Positions 21,040 through 32,835 are shown, counted from the stretch's first letter. The stretch: 64,000 bases of DNA from Prorocentrum cordatum (GCA_963575745.1 CAUYUJ010022519.1:42501-106500); one strand, 5' to 3'. Notes: generated by a model from the sequence alone, not told the origin. Numbers and translations: made by a program.

Positions 21040-21165
21040 CCGCTCGGCGCTAAACGACGCTAGTCGAAGCCAGACAAGCGCTACCTCATCGATTACCAAA
21101 CGCTGATCGACGCCAACGCGCCCTAAAGACAGAATTACGAAGGTACACAAGGCTCCCATGATTTG
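21040..21165 (+). repeat. CGGCGCTAAACGACG repeat, copy 1
   Basis: Shares CGGCGCTAAACGA, repeated ATCGACGC words, CTACCA-ACGCTG, CGCCAACGC and the terminal GAGGCTCCCATGATTTGC with 34927-35100. Confidence 0.6.
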
Positions 21166-22139
21166 CGACCGACTGGCCCCCACCCCCCGACCCCCGAGAT
21201 CGACTGTCGGAGATCTACTGACCCTGGTCAATGCAAACGGGGTTGGTCAGGCCTCGCAGCATCCTGCAAGATCCTGCAAGATCCTGCACGCAAGCCTGGG
21301 TCAATGCACCCCTGGCTCTGCAGGATCCTGCAGGATCCGGCGCCCGAAGCCCTGGCTGACCCCCGTTTGCATTGACCCCTGTCTCTTGAGCCCCGAGACG
21401 TCTCGTTTCTACTTCCGCCAGCTTCCGCTGGCAGACCCGCTGCCGCGCTACATCCGCCAGCTTCTGCTGGCCTTCCGCTGGCCTTGTCCACCTCTCTCCG
21501 CCGAGGAAGAGAGGGTAACGCGGCTACACCACGCAAGAGTGACTCTGGGTCCCTGGGTAAGAGTGACCTTTGGTGCGCTGCTCAACGGTGGACGCGGGGT
21601 GGCCAAACACAAGCGCGCAAGACGCTACTACCGCGTCGCGTTCGGAGATCGGGGGTCCCCAGAGGGCCCGCACCAAAGGTCACTCCGGCGAAAGGTCAGT
21701 CTTACGTCTAGTCGAGTAGCCTTCTCGACCCCTCCAAGGCGAGGCTTCTCCTGGAGAGCCCCGAGACTGGCCCCCCCTGCGCCGCCAAAATATGACCAGA
21801 TCCACTGCCGGTGGGTCGTGCTCCGAGGGCTCGGGGAGCGGTGGATAAGGGTGTCTGCCCGCCCACGCGGGCGGGCAGACATCCAGATCCGCCGCTCCTT
21901 CAGATCTTGGGGCGCGACTCCGAAGCGGTGAATGCGGACATAACCTGGCGGTGGACGCCCCCCCGCGCGCCCCTGCCGAGTGCACCGCCCCCGCCCTGGG
22001 GTGGCCTGAGCGCACGGGCCGCGAGGGCAGCGCAGCCGCAGGCGGCCGAGAGGGTTCGCCGCCCTGCGCGCCGTGGCATGCGGGGCCCCCTGCGGGGCCG
22101 AGGTGCGGCTGCGGAGGAGGAAGGAGAAGAGGATGGATT
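21166..22139. other. Unassigned sequence with short direct repeats
   Basis: Near 21250-21360 CAAGATCCTGCA/CAGGATCCTGCAGGATCC words recur, and around 21415-21475 TTCCGCCAGCTTCCGCTGGC. A hairpin GTCTGCCCGCCCACGCGGGCGGGCAGAC lies near 21857-21884. Open frames on both strands show no domain. Confidence 0.4.
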
Positions 22140-22720
22140 GGTGGACTGGTGGACCGGTTTACCATGTGAAGAATACGGCGTACGGTGCAGGAGGAACAGG
22201 AGAAAGGAGCACGGTGTAGGAGTCCCCCTGCTTCACGGCATAGGAGGAATATGAGGGATTGGTGGACTGGTGTACTGGTTTACGGTGTGAAGAAGGTGGG
22301 ACGAGGAGGGAGGGCGGAGGGAGGAGGAGGAGGAGGAGGAGGAGGAGGAGGAGGAGGAGGAGGAGGAGGAGGAGCAGGAGGAGGGAGGAGGAGGAAGGAG
22401 GAGGAGGAGGAGGAGGAGGAGGAGGAGGAGGAGGAGGAGGAGGAGGAGGAGGAGGAGGAGGGGGGGGGAGGAGGGAGGGAGGGATGGAGGGAGGGAGGAG
22501 GGAAGGAGGAGGTGGGAGAGAGGGAGGAGCAGGGACCCTGTGGGACGCACGCCCACATGCGTGAGCTACCACCCCGAGGAGCGGAGGGGGGAGAGTTACT
22601 GGCGTACTGGTGCTTAGCGGTGTCTGGTGTATACTAGTGTTTACCGGTGTACTGGTGTTTACTGGTTTCCACCCCCCTCCCCCAATCTATATTCCCATGG
22701 TTTGCGGTGTAAGAGGAACT
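22140..22720 (+). repeat. TGGACTGGT...TTTACGGTGTGAAG repeat with GGA microsatellite, copy 1
   Basis: Three serial versions of GGATTGGTGGACTGGT...GGTTTAC-GTGTGAAGAA (near 22135, 22255 and a decayed one near 22600) surround a (GGA)n tract (22310-22540). The block through GGACCCTGTGGGACGCACGC (about 22535) recurs at 24130-24440. Confidence 0.75.
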
Positions 22721-23357
22721 GGCGATAATCAGCATCACCACCAATACGGCACGCGGCAGCCGCACCATCACGAGCACGACTATTGTGACCACCAATGCCG
22801 CCACGACGGCTGCCATGACCAGCGCCGCCCACCCAGGTAATCCGACTGTGAACCCCTTCTTCAGGAACAACGCAAACTAGGGAAGGTGACCTCGATCGTT
22901 TGCGGAAAGACGTACGACAAAAAACACAACGACTGCGGCCAGCACCAGCATCATGGCAGCAGCTGACAGCAATACCACCTCCACAGCGACGGCCTGCAAC
23001 AGCACCGCACTCGTGGACGCAACCGAACACAACAGCGCCACCAAAGAACGCGACCGACTGCGCCACCACGGCGGTGGCGGCTAACAGCACCGCCGCCAAG
23101 AGCGCCAACAGTAGCAACAACACAACGAGAGCCACGTTTGCGACCAGCACCACAATGACGTCCAACACCCACCTCTGGCAACCACCAGCACCAACACCAA
23201 CACAGGGGGGTGGCTCCACCAAGGGAAAATGATCCTCAATTTTGGTACTGGTAATCCGCCGACCCCCGCTTGCTGGGGGTGACAAGGAGCGTAAAATGAT
23301 TGGCCCTCCTCCTCCCCCGTCCCCCTCCCCCAGGATCCTGAATCTCATTTGGGCCAC
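22659..23357 (-). other. Possible but weak ORF with long hydrophobic segment
   Basis: 232-codon minus-strand frame. Near 23010-23165 it has an uninterrupted hydrophobic stretch (VLVANVALVVLLLLLALLAAVLL) long enough to span a membrane. The underlying DNA is ACCACCAGCA/GCAACA-like low-complexity sequence, so the hydrophobicity may be a by-product of the repeat. No family recognised. Confidence 0.15.
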
Positions 23358-23500
23358 CCCCCAAGACGGCCCCCTGACCGTCCAAGATGGCCCCCTGACG
23401 GCCCATGAAGGCGCCGCGAACGGCCCGGGAGGGCCCCCACAGGCCCCGTAGACGCTCCAAGACGGCTCCCAGAGGACCCCCTACCGGAGCCATCCCTGGC
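23340..23500 (-). repeat. Short piece of CCAAGACGGCCCC minisatellite
   Basis: Same unit type as 4738-5543 (CCCCCAAGACGGCCCCCTGACCGTCC...). A similar fragment lies at 23955-24050. Not coding. Confidence 0.6.
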
Positions 23501-23569
23501 TTTGTCCCACACATGCGCCTAGTCCAGAATTCTGGAGCTGGTTGCAACCGCGGCGAAGATTTGGACGCC

Positions 23570-23762
23570 CGAAATGGGTACGGAACAAATGGATACAATG
23601 CCCAACAACAAATGTTGTCCCCAACCAACGGCGGCCGCTGTTGGGAAGGCGGCCTTCTGTCTCAAATAGACACAGGCCGCGGCGGCGCGGACAGCGAGCC
23701 CTGTTCAAAATGAACAGGAACTGCTGTTGGGCATCGTACGCATTCTTTCCGTACCCATTTCG
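23570..23762. mobile_element. Small element with 38-bp terminal inverted repeats
   Basis: CGAAATGGGTACGGAACAAA (continuing to 23607) on the left and its inverted version ending CCGTACCCATTTCG at 23762 on the right agree over 38 bp with few mismatches. The 117-bp interior holds further small palindromes (CTGTTCAAAATGAACAG, GTCTCAAATAGAC). No coding capacity. Confidence 0.7.
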
Positions 23763-23802
23763 TCTCGAGGGGGCTCCTCATCATGAGGAGCCCCCTCGAG
23801 AC
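23762..23802. repeat. 41-bp near-perfect palindrome
   Basis: Left arm GTCTCGAGGGGGCTCCTCAT, one C, then its exact reverse complement: 20-bp arms without mismatch. It begins at the last base of the 38-bp inverted-repeat element. Confidence 0.95.
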
Positions 23803-24129
23803 CCAGAAACAAAGGACAGCGCGAGAATGCTCCGACCCATTGACGGCCTCCAGGCGCGTCAATCTCTATAACCCCGCCGGGAGCCCGCAACCGAAGACTC
23901 GACCCCCCCCCTCGGACCGGAGCGAGCCTGGCACCGCAAACCAGGAGCGCAACATGATGCCCCAAGATGCACCCAGGAGGCCCCGAAAACGCGCCGACAG
24001 GCCCCCAAAACGAACCCGAAGCGCTTTCAAAACGGCTTTCAAGAGATCCTGCCCCCCCCAAGAAATACAAGGGGTCGGCGGATGTGAGGTAAGCCTATAG
24101 AATATATACATATATATATATATATGTGT

Positions 24130-24440
24130 GTATCCCCCTGGTTTACGGTGTAGGAGGAATATGAGAGATAAGTTGACTGGTCTACTGGTTTACGGTGTGA
24201 AGACGGTGGAGGTACGCTTGGACCCTCCTTTCTGGACGTCTTCGCGGGCCGAGGAGGGACGAGGACGGAGGGCGAAGGGAGGAGGAGGGGGGGAGGAGGG
24301 AGAGAGGGACGGAGGGAGGAGGGAGGGAGGAGGGAGGTGGAAGGGAGGGAGGAACAAGGACCCTGTGGGGCGCACGCCCACCTGCGTGCGCCACCACCCC
24401 GAGGGGCGGAGGGTGAGGGAGGTGCGGACGAGTGGGCAGG
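24130..24440 (+). repeat. TTTACGGTGTGAAG repeat, copy 2
   Basis: GGTTTACGGTGTAGGAGGAA, ACTGGTTTACGGTGTGAAGA, a GGA-rich tract, then GGACCCTGTGGGGCGCACGC match the copy at 22140-22720. A TATATA run (24105-24126) lies just upstream. Confidence 0.75.
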
Positions 24441-24473
24441 CACCGCAAGAGGACCACCCAGACCCCCTCTGGA

Positions 24474-24585
24474 GTCACGAAACGATCACGGCGGGCGGTT
24501 TTTCGCTATTCTCGGCCTCCGGGTGCCCTTACTGGGCCCCGGGACCGCCCAGTAACGACTCGGGGTGAAAAACCGATCCTGAAGA
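24474..24585 (+). repeat. GGGCCC-centred dispersed repeat, plus-strand copy
   Basis: CGGCCTCCGGGTGCCCTTAC, TGGGCCCCGGGACCG and GACTCGGGGTGAAAAAC follow one another as in the reverse complement of 9115-9262. The following 24586-25150 is unassigned. Confidence 0.6.
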
Positions 24586-25149
24586 GAGAGAGCCGAGACC
24601 TCGAGAGTCGACGTTCTGAAAACTTCCAGAGCCACGAACCCCAACCTTGGAATGCAGGCGGGGATGGTTCGTGCGATCGGCAGGGGCATGGAAGGAGGGG
24701 AAACCAGGGCGGCCATGTTGGTTCCCTGTTGTCCGTTTCAGAACTTGGCGGGGCTCCCCGAGGATGTTGAGGGCGGATGGAGGAGACGGGGAACGAAGGA
24801 ACTGGCAGGCGACATGATGGAGGAGGGGAGCAGCAGGAGCGAACGGGGGGTGTACAGGAAGATTGGGACGGAAGCAGGTGGGGAGCTTCGAAAAAGGGGT
24901 TGAGGCGTCTCTTTGGAAGGGTTCATGTGTTTAGCGTGTGTGTCGGGGGCGTCTCTGGTTACCTCGGGGCGGTCTGGGGCAGTCGTTGGGCCCAGTTGGG
25001 GTTCTGTTTCATCATGCCACAATACGAGCCAACGGCGGAGGACAGGCGTGCGTGACTTGCGAGAAAGTGAACAGCAAAGAAGATGAGGACTACGGGGCGC
25101 ATTGCGTTGGTTCCCATGTTGTCCGCTTGACGTTGTGAAGCTTTGTCGG

Positions 25150-25660
25150 GGCGTCCGCGGCCGTCCTGGGGGGCCCTTGAGCAATCGAAAAGCCTCCTTT
25201 GGGACCTCTGGCGGCCTGTTTTCTGGCTTCTCGGGGCCTCCTGGGGCTTCCTGAGGGCGATGTAGGGGCTTCGCGGGGACTCTTGGGCGCCTCGTGGGGC
25301 CTCCTGAAGGGCTTTTTGGGCGGGGAGCTCGAAAAGTCGGTTTCGGCACCCCCATCTGGAGCCTCTCTTGGCGCATTCCTGAGGCCTTATCGGGCGATCT
25401 TGGAAGCTTCCGTGGCCGTGTGGGGAGCGTCTTGGGCTGTATTCGGCCGCCTGGGCTGTCTCTTGGGGGGCTCTGAGGCCGTCATGGGACGATCTGTGGG
25501 ACCTCTTAGGCTATTTTGGAGCGTCGGGAAGCCGACAAAGCGAGAACACAAAAAACGTCAAAACTTATAGGAAAGCTACAATGTTGCTGTATTGGGAGTC
25601 TCTTCTGGGGCATCTTGAAGGCTCCTGGGGTGTTTCGGAGGCTTCCTAGCCGTTCTGGCT
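25150..25660 (+). repeat. G-rich minisatellite with hinge, left part of the LINE target
   Basis: Degenerate units of the GGGGCCTCTTGGGCCGTC type. The hinge TTTTGGAGCGTCGGGAAGCC, then AGAACACAAAAAACG, lies at about 25510-25560. The series stops at 25660 where the LINE begins, and its expected continuation is found at 32575. Confidence 0.75.
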
Positions 25661-25789
25661 CAGGCATGTTCCTGCCTGCGCTTGCAACAGTTACCGATTT
25701 CAGAACGGTTTCTAGCTGTTGCGGGCCTTTTGACTTACGATTTCAAGTTCGCTCCTGCGGGAGCATCTCACCACGTCTCGCCGCGTGCC

Positions 25790-27116
25790 ATGGCGGACCG
25801 AGGTGGCACAGGCGGGGGCAAAGGACAGCGCAAGGCACGACGCCCATGGGTGCACCGCAACGAGCACACAGGTGCAGGAGGCGGACTACATCGAGGCGTC
25901 GGTGCTGCACGTGTGCCCCCGCGTCGCCCGGACTCGGCCCATTGGCCGCCACCCGCCCCAGGTTTTCAAGGTGCTTGTGGCTACCGTGCTGGTGGCTATC
26001 ACGCTCATGGATGAGGACAGGGGCGGTGGCGGTGTGATCTATGCGGACGCAGGAAGAATGAGGCGCGCTTCTTCTACCGCAAGCACTGCGGCTCGCTTCG
26101 AAATGGATCCAAGGCGGGCTGTTCCCCCAACGGTCGCTGGCCCTCTTTGAGGATGCAGGTTCTGCACACGCAGAGCACGAAGCGGGAGAAGGCAAAGGCT
26201 CTCACGACGGAGGGAAAGGAGCTGGCAAAGGCAAGCCCCCTGCTGCCTCGATTTCTGGCCAAAAGAAGTCAGCGCCGCCGCTCACAGTTGAAGAATACAA
26301 CCAGATGGCCAGCTTGTGCGAGAAAATGGGAGACTCAGCTGGTGCAGCCACATATCGCAAGGCGGCCGCAGCTCTCAGCAAGCCAGTTGAAGCGCCCGAA
26401 GCGGTGCACGCTCGCCTCAATCGAGCACACCGGCGAGCTATAGGTGCTGAGCGTCGGTTGGAAGCTGCGCGCGCTAAGTTTGACCACCTTGAGCATCAGC
26501 TGGAGACGGCACGGCAAAACGTGGTTCAGCTGCGAGCGGAGCTCGTGCAGTCAGAGGCTGAACATCGCGCATTGGTCAGAGAGCTCAACCAGGCATTGCC
26601 GACCGACGCTGCTACCACTCGCGCATCGTCCAAGCTTTCTCTTGAAGACCTTGTGGATGATCACGTTTCTCGTCGATCTTCGATCTCGAGCTCGGGGACA
26701 CCTTCGCCATCACTCCAGAGGAAGGCCTCTCGCGCGAGGACGAGGAGGCCCTGGCTCAACGCGTCGGCGAGTTCAAGTCAGGCATCACTGCCATGGCCAT
26801 GAGCATGTTCGCGGAGGCCTAGTCCAAGGTCGAGGCGCTTCGCGTGGAGCACAAGGCCCTGGCCACGCGGATGGCGCTCAAGAAGAGGAGGACCGACGAA
26901 GAAGGCGGCGCCACAGCTGGAGGACAGGATCCCAAGGCGACTCCTGGAGGCGAAGCAGGCTCCAAGGAGGGCGAGTCCGCTCCTGAGGCCGCTGCATCGC
27001 CAGGTGCTTCAGGCTCGGCATCGTCACCATCGACCAGCGCGGCTGATACATCTGCCCGCGCTCGAGCTGACAAGATTGCTGGCCCGCATTCTGAGCCATC
27101 CCCCCCTGGAGCATAA
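25790..27116 (+). pseudogene. LINE ORF1: glycine/lysine-rich head, zinc-like motif and coiled coil
   Basis: The ATG at 25790 opens MADRGGTGGGKGQRKARR. Around 26025-26110 a different frame reads RWRCDLCGRRKNEARFFYRK, a Cx2C-containing patch. The main body (26250-26690) reads LTVEEYNQMASLCEKMGDSA then a heptad-like coiled coil (ERRLEAARAKFDHLEHQLET). After a shift near 26690 the frame GDTFAITPEEGLSREDEEAL follows, and after a TAG at about 26821 a last Ala/Ser/Lys-rich part ends in TAA at 27114-27116. This architecture fits ORF1 proteins of dinoflagellate LINEs, RNA-binding chaperone-like partners of the reverse transcriptase. Frameshifts and an internal stop make it a pseudogene. Confidence 0.65.
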
Positions 27117-27601
27117 GGGGCGGGATGCTGTGGGCCCCCTCGGTCTCGGGCCCGCTCGCCACAGGCCTCGGTCGAGGCTTGGGCTTGGGCCCAGGACGGG
27201 GCCCCCGCGCGAAGTCCTCAGCTTGCTCCAGGGGGGGCTTGTCTGACTTAGGACGCGCCACGACCTGCGGCAAGCCTTCCTGCGCCCAAGCTGCGCCGTG
27301 GCGTCGCAGAGGTTCCCCGCTCCTCCTCGCGCCCTCGGCCTGCATTCCGCTGCCCAGGCCTTGTCGAGAGAGGAAACAGGATTTGCTTGGCAGAGCCAGA
27401 GTTCTTGGGAGCAGCCAATCGAGTTTTAGCCAGAGGCAGTCGCAGCCTTCGATGTCTCTAGGCCATTTGCAGAAGCATCATGGCTCCGATGTGTGTTCGC
27501 CCCGCCTGCTGTTCACTACCCTGTTTCATCCGTCAGTAAGGGAGAAGCTTGCAAGGTGTCCAGTGCAGCGCTGCCGCTAGAGCTGTTGCAGATCGTTCCG
27601 C

Positions 27602-30600
27602 ATGCTGGTTTGCAAGTTTGGCAGCATTCAGAAGTGCCCAGGCAGGCGGAGCCGTTCTCTGCGACCTCAGCCCAGAGTTTTGGGGAGTCTAAGGGCGCTC
27701 TCGATGGTGTTCAACCTGGAGGCATTTCATATATGTTTTGCTGGCTTGTCCCTTCATCGTTGTGGCTCTGATGCCCTGCAAGAGGACACGGATCCTTCCC
27801 TGCTCCCCGTCGGGCCCTCTCCTCCTCAGGACCTCAATCAGGTGGCCCTCAAGGTTCACACCATCAACGCCTACTCCCGGGGCACTCCCAAGGGCCTGTT
27901 AGAAGCCTCCTCCGCTCACATCGTGCTCGCTCCAGAGCATGTCGACCAGGCCAGCAGCAGGTGCATCCGCAGGGGGTGGCGCTCGCTTTGGGCCCCCGCC
28001 AGTGTGACCCGCGCCGACGACACGAGCGGCGTAGTTGCCATTTTCGCGAGGTCCTGGATCGGGCTCATGGATCTCCCTGGAGGGGGGCTCCTCGCCTGGG
28101 CTGGGCGGTGCCCCTGCAGCGAGGTCCGTCCCCCTTGGACCCCCCCTTTCTGGTGGCCTCGGTGTACCCTGTGCACCCAGAAGGTCTGAGCGACAATAAC
28201 CTGGTAATTGTGGGACGTCTTGGGGAGCAGCTTTCTTCGCGCAACCTTCCGTGGCTGGTCGGAGCTGACTTCAACGTGTCCCCAGGCGAGCTCGAGGCGC
28301 CCGCTTTCATTTCGCGCGCGCAGGGCAGCCTGCTCTCGCCCAGCACGTGCACGCACTTTCCAGCTGGCGAGCCGTCTACGTTCGATGTATTCGTTGGTTC
28401 CGCGGGCCTGATCAAAGGGGCGCGAGCTATCGATGCGCTGTTGGACTCGGAGCTCTCCCCCCGTCGCCCTTTCGAGGTTGGTTTCCACCCCCAGCTGGCG
28501 GCATTGCAGGCCTTATCATTCCAGCGGCCTCCTTCGCTTCCTCGCATCCCTGCGCGCGGCCCCCGTCCTGAAGGTAGCTGTCGGGTTGGAGTGCAAGCGT
28601 TGACGGATTCTGCCCTCAGGTTCATCGAAGACAAGGATGATTGGAGTGCTCATAGGTTGCTCGGCCCCATATACCAGGAATGGCCCGATCGTGCTGAAAG
28701 AGGTTTGGTTCCCACTGTCGGGGAACAGCCTGCCACGCTTGGTCCCAGGGGCCCAGGCCCACAACTAAATCTGGAGATCCATCTTCGGGAAGGACGGGCA
28801 GACACGCTATCCTGAGCACAGGGCCATCAAGTGGCTGCACATTCAGCGTCGCTCGTACACTCACTGCAGGCGCACGGACGCCCACTCCTCCTCGACCTTT
28901 CGGCTCGGCACGGTTGTGCAGCACCCGCCTGTAGGTATTGCCAGCCATCGAGGTGAGTACATCACGCTGTTCGGGTCGGTAGCTCAAGAGGCCCCCCGCT
29001 CAATTTGCAGCGGGGGCGCGGAGCCTCTCGGCGCGTTGCATGCTCAGATGCACGAGGCCGTCCGGGCCGCCATCGGCAAGTCCCAGGCTCGCTCCAGGGC
29101 GGATTGCAAGGCACGATTGCACCAGGGCCCCAGCAAAAGTAGCAAGAGGGTTCATGCGATCATCAAAGACCCCATCCCTTGGGCTCCGTCTACGACTTTG
29201 TCGCGCGAGGGGCGCGTCGTTAGTGATCCCCTTTCCCTTCTCAAGGCCGAAGGGATTCGTTTCTCTAGCATCTGGGGCAGTGGAGCGGGCGCTAAGCCTG
29301 ACGGCCAGCTGCCCGCCCTTCTGCCACGGCTGAGTGCAGACGAAACTCGGTCGATCTCGAAGTCTTGCAAGGAGGCCTCTGCGGTCTCGGTCGACGGTTC
29401 CCATTGCAGGCATTATGCGCTTTTGTCTGACCAGGCTCTTGATTGCTTGGGTGCGATCTTCTCGTTCGTCGAAGCCCTCGGGAGTCTTCCCCCTCAGATC
29501 TCGGTTGTTTTGATTGCCGTTCTCCCGAAACCGACTGGCGGCTACAGGCCGATCGGGGCGTTCTGCTCCTGGCTCAGGGTTCGGGGTCGATGCCGTCGCC
29601 CCCTTGCCCTGGACTGGGAGCAGAACCACCCCCCGGAGGCACTGGGCCGCCAGTCAGTTTCGCGGGGCGGCGGACGTGGTTTGGCGACAAGCCGCGAGGT
29701 CTGAAGGAGGCACTCTGCCTGGCCAAGCTCCCTGCAGCGCTTTCTTTGACTCACGCAGGCAAGTTCTACGAGCACATCTCGCTCAGCGCGCTCGACGATC
29801 GACGCAGGCAGCACGACCTCCCTGTTGCGATTGCGCGAGTGCGCCTTTGAGCGCACAGGTGCGGCCGCTTCTTGAGCCCCGGGGGCTGGCTCGACGGCCC
29901 GTACCACTGCGCAAATGGAGTGATTGCAGGATGTTCCATGGCCACTACGTTCATCCGTGTTTTGTTTGTCAGGACGGCTATGACTCGACCCCCCCCTTCC
30001 CCATCTCGATATGGACGTGTACATTGACGATCAAGGCCTTTCGGTTACGGACGGTCCCTCTCGAGTCGTCAAGACTTTGGCCAGAGGGGCCAAAGCGTTC
30101 CAGAAGGCTGTGGAGCGTTCTTTCGGCTGCTCGCTCGCGCTGGACAAGACGGCCATCGCGGCCTCCACTACGGCGATCGGGGAAGAGGTGGCGAGTCAGA
30201 TGTTGGCTTGTGGGGGACGATTTCTCTCTAGTGCTGTCAACTTAGGCGTGGACTACACCGCCGGCCGCGCCCTCAGAGTCGGCGGCAAACGTTCCAAGTT
30301 AAAAGAGCGTTTTGCCAAGTCGAGTCGGGCCTCTAAGAGGCTCAAGAGGCAGAACAAGACGTTGCCGCGGGCCCAGGTCCTTCGGGCGTTTTCAGCGGGC
30401 CCCTTGGCTGGGGCCACTTACGGATCCAAAATCACGGGCACCAGCGATTCAGGGCTCCTCCGACTCAGGAGGTCCCTTTTCTGTGATCAGGCCGACTTCG
30501 CAGCTGCGTTGCATGACGACGGTTGCGTCGCTCGACTCCGATCAACTGCTGGCGCACGGCGACGGCTCCGATAGTGAGACGGTCAAAGGAGATCTGGCTC

Positions 30601-32479
30601 TGCCAGACGGGCGCGCACTCCTGGACCCTGTCTCTTAAGGCTCTGCGTCGGTCCTGGGAAGCCGTCTTTTCGAAACCGTCATGTTCCTGAAGGCTTGTCT
30701 CGGGCCCCATGCCCGCTCGCAGGATGACCCCATCCAGGCTCGGTTGGCAAATGGACAATTGCATGACCACTCGGGACGACAGAGGCTACGTGCTGCCGCT
30801 TGGCCTGCTGTCTCCTGCGCTGGTCAAGATTTGAGTTAGAGACGGGTGTTTTCGCACGCTCGAGCGTGAGTCTGGGGGAGAGCGCGGCATTCTTGCCGGA
30901 CTCTGCTACGCCATTGCGCGCGAGTCTTTGCGCAGCAAAAATTACTCCGCGCTGCAGAGGGCGCACGTTCGAGCCTTCGCTACCGAGGCCGTCCTCACGG
31001 GCCAGAGAGTCCAGAACAAGGGGTATTTGGTTGCAGCAAATGCCCGTTTTGTGGAGCCCTCGACACCGTCTTCCACCGCTTGTGGAAGTGCTCTCATGAG
31101 CCTGTGGCGTCGCTTAGGGCTGAGCTGGTCGATCCTGCTGTTGTGACTGCTGCTTTGTCTGCTCAGGTTGGCACGGACCCCTCGGAGGCGTTCGCGTTCT
31201 CTTCTGGGGTTTTTCGCCACCCCGCCGACAGCTACCCCGGGCCCTGCACGGAGTTCGATGACGGTCCCATCTTGCGCGCCAACACCAGGACTCCCTCCAC
31301 CCTGGTGGTCATGTTCCTGGCATGGCACCGAGCTTTGGGGCTCGCTGTTCATGGATGGCAGTTGTCCGCGTCATCCTGTTAGGGAGCTTTCCAGGGCGGC
31401 GTGCAGCGTTGTGCAAGTTGATAGTTTCGGAGACTGTGTGTGAACTCAGAGCCCCCATTTGGACCCCTTACCCCCAGACGGCGCAGTCAGCCGAGTTCGG
31501 GTGTTTCACGTGGGCTGCCGTTTTGGCATCTGCTGAGTTTCGAGCCGTTTCCGATTGTCTAAATGTTGTTCGGCAGGCTTACAGATCTAAGGTGTAGCAG
31601 CTCTCGGGCTACAAGGCCTACGCTGGGGCTTTCGCCCAGTTTTACCTTCAGGGCAGACAGCTTCCTGCGGAATGTGTGAAGGTAGCCGCGCATCGCGATG
31701 TCGACGAGCCTGGCATTCCCTCGGAGCGCTAACTTCGTAGAGGCAAGCAACACGCTGACGCGGCGGCCAAGCACGGTTTGCATTTGCACCCGTCAGACCC
31801 CGACGCTCTTGCCAGGGCCGAATAGCAGGTGAAGTTTGCTCGACCCACGATTCGGCTGGCGGCTCACGTGTTGCACCTCTGGCCTGCCCTTGATTTGACA
31901 GAGGTCGGCAGGATGGAGATCCCTCCTTCTGCCGCCTGTCGGACCCCACACACTTGGCAGCATTGGAGAGGCATTTGGAGATGTGCTGTCTGTTTGAGAG
32001 GTTCTCATGCGGAGTGGCCCCCGAGTTCCGAGTGTTCAGGGCAGTCCATTTTGCACGCTGCCTCGCAGGATGCCTTGAATCACCGCACCATCGCCTCTGA
32101 CTGTAGCGATGGTTCCGTTTTGTTCATCTGCAGTCGATGCAAGTGCCATTCCAACGGAGAGCGGATCAAGGGTTTGCGTTCCCCCTGCCGCCCGCCAGCC
32201 TCTCGTGCCCATCGCAAGGGCTCGAGTGCGCTCTGTCAGGGGCGACACCCCCATTACAGCAGACAGAAGCTTGGAGTTTCGGTCGACGTCGGCTCCTTGA
32301 TTCCTTGCTTCAACACCTACTTTTTCGTTGACGACCCTGTGCCTGCCCAGGCCAGCGCAGCGGTCAGTTCGGAGGCGCAGCAGCCGCTTGCTGCTGCAGC
32401 CAATTTGCGGGAGGAGGAGGGCTCGCAGCCACTCTTCCCAGACATCGGTCAGAGACCTCCCGAGGACGACTTTGACTGA
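27602..32479 (+). pseudogene. LINE ORF2: endonuclease, reverse transcriptase, zinc knuckle, RNase H, C-terminal zinc motif
   Basis: Read in pieces. The endonuclease part has KVHTINAYS, IVLAPEHVDQ, GVVAIFAR and, after a shift near 28085, LVGADFNVSP and FDVFVGSAGL. The reverse transcriptase has VLPKPTGGYRPIGAF (about 29520-29560), QFRGAADVVWRQAARSE (about 29650-29700) and YIDD at 30020-30031, equivalent to the catalytic YxDD box. Next comes a knuckle KCPFCGALDTVFHRLWKC (about 31038-31091), then RNase H pieces FMDGSC (about 31346) and QHADAAAKHG (about 31747). The last open part (31829-32479) has WRCAVC...CSRCKCHSNGERI, a probable zinc-binding tail. At least six frame changes or stops (near 28085, 29560, 29990, 30570, 30835 and 31380-31600) separate the parts. 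The family is that of target-primed LINEs. It would have copied its own RNA into chromosomal nicks; this copy cannot. Confidence 0.85.
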
Positions 32480-32574
32480 TTTGTTCGTGCACACTGACAT
32501 CTCCCTCCGCTGTCAGTGTTGCCTTCTTTGACTACCAGGTCGAGTTTGGAGGGCTAGGCGTGGAGCCAAAAAAA

Positions 32575-32835
32575 TATTGGGGGCTTCCTGGGCCGTCTGG
32601 CCATTTCGACGGCCTATATTGATCTGTTGGCGACTCGTGGCTCTCTTGGACCATCTTGCGGACAATGTTGGGGCCGCCCGTGCCGCCCGCAAGCGCGTCT
32701 GCAGAAATGGGGCCGTCTTCCGCCGGCTTCCGCCGGCATTCCGCCCGTGACCCGGGGAGGGTCGGGGTGGTACCCCCCAGCACACCCAAGGGGGATGCTA
32801 AACGGGAGCCCCTCCTCCAAGGTCGGGGAAAACAT
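32575..32835 (+). repeat. Tail module of the G-rich minisatellite family, copy 1 (right LINE flank)
   Basis: Runs CTTCCTGGGCCGTCTGG, TTGGCGACTCGTGG, TTGGACCATCTTGCGGACA, GGGGCCGCCCGTGCCG, AAGCGCGTCTGC and CCGTCTTCCGCCGGCTTCCG, then CTAAACGGGAGCCCC...GGTCGGGGAAAA. The same order occurs at 37028-37245, 43390-43600 and 45245-45400; only the last part is at 50540-50640. Confidence 0.85.

Larger units (their letters stand above)
25661..32574 (+). mobile_element. Degraded full-length LINE (non-LTR retrotransposon)
   Basis: Order: short leader, ORF1, ORF2 with AP-endonuclease-like, reverse transcriptase, zinc knuckle and RNase H parts, short 3' region and a 7-A tail at 32568-32574. Both sides are the same kind of G-rich minisatellite. 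TTCGGAGGCTTCCTAGCC before (25634) and TTGGGGGCTTCCTGGGCC after (32577) form an imperfect direct repeat of about 27 bp (about 21 matches). The 32575 side continues the hinge-tail pattern seen uninterrupted at 45085-45400. Multiple frameshifts show it is inactive. The 5' limit is the least certain boundary. Confidence 0.75.

Noticed and set aside
22659-23357. Membrane protein gene
   Set aside because: The hydrophobic stretch comes from low-complexity DNA and the rest has no motif; kept only as a low-confidence feature.
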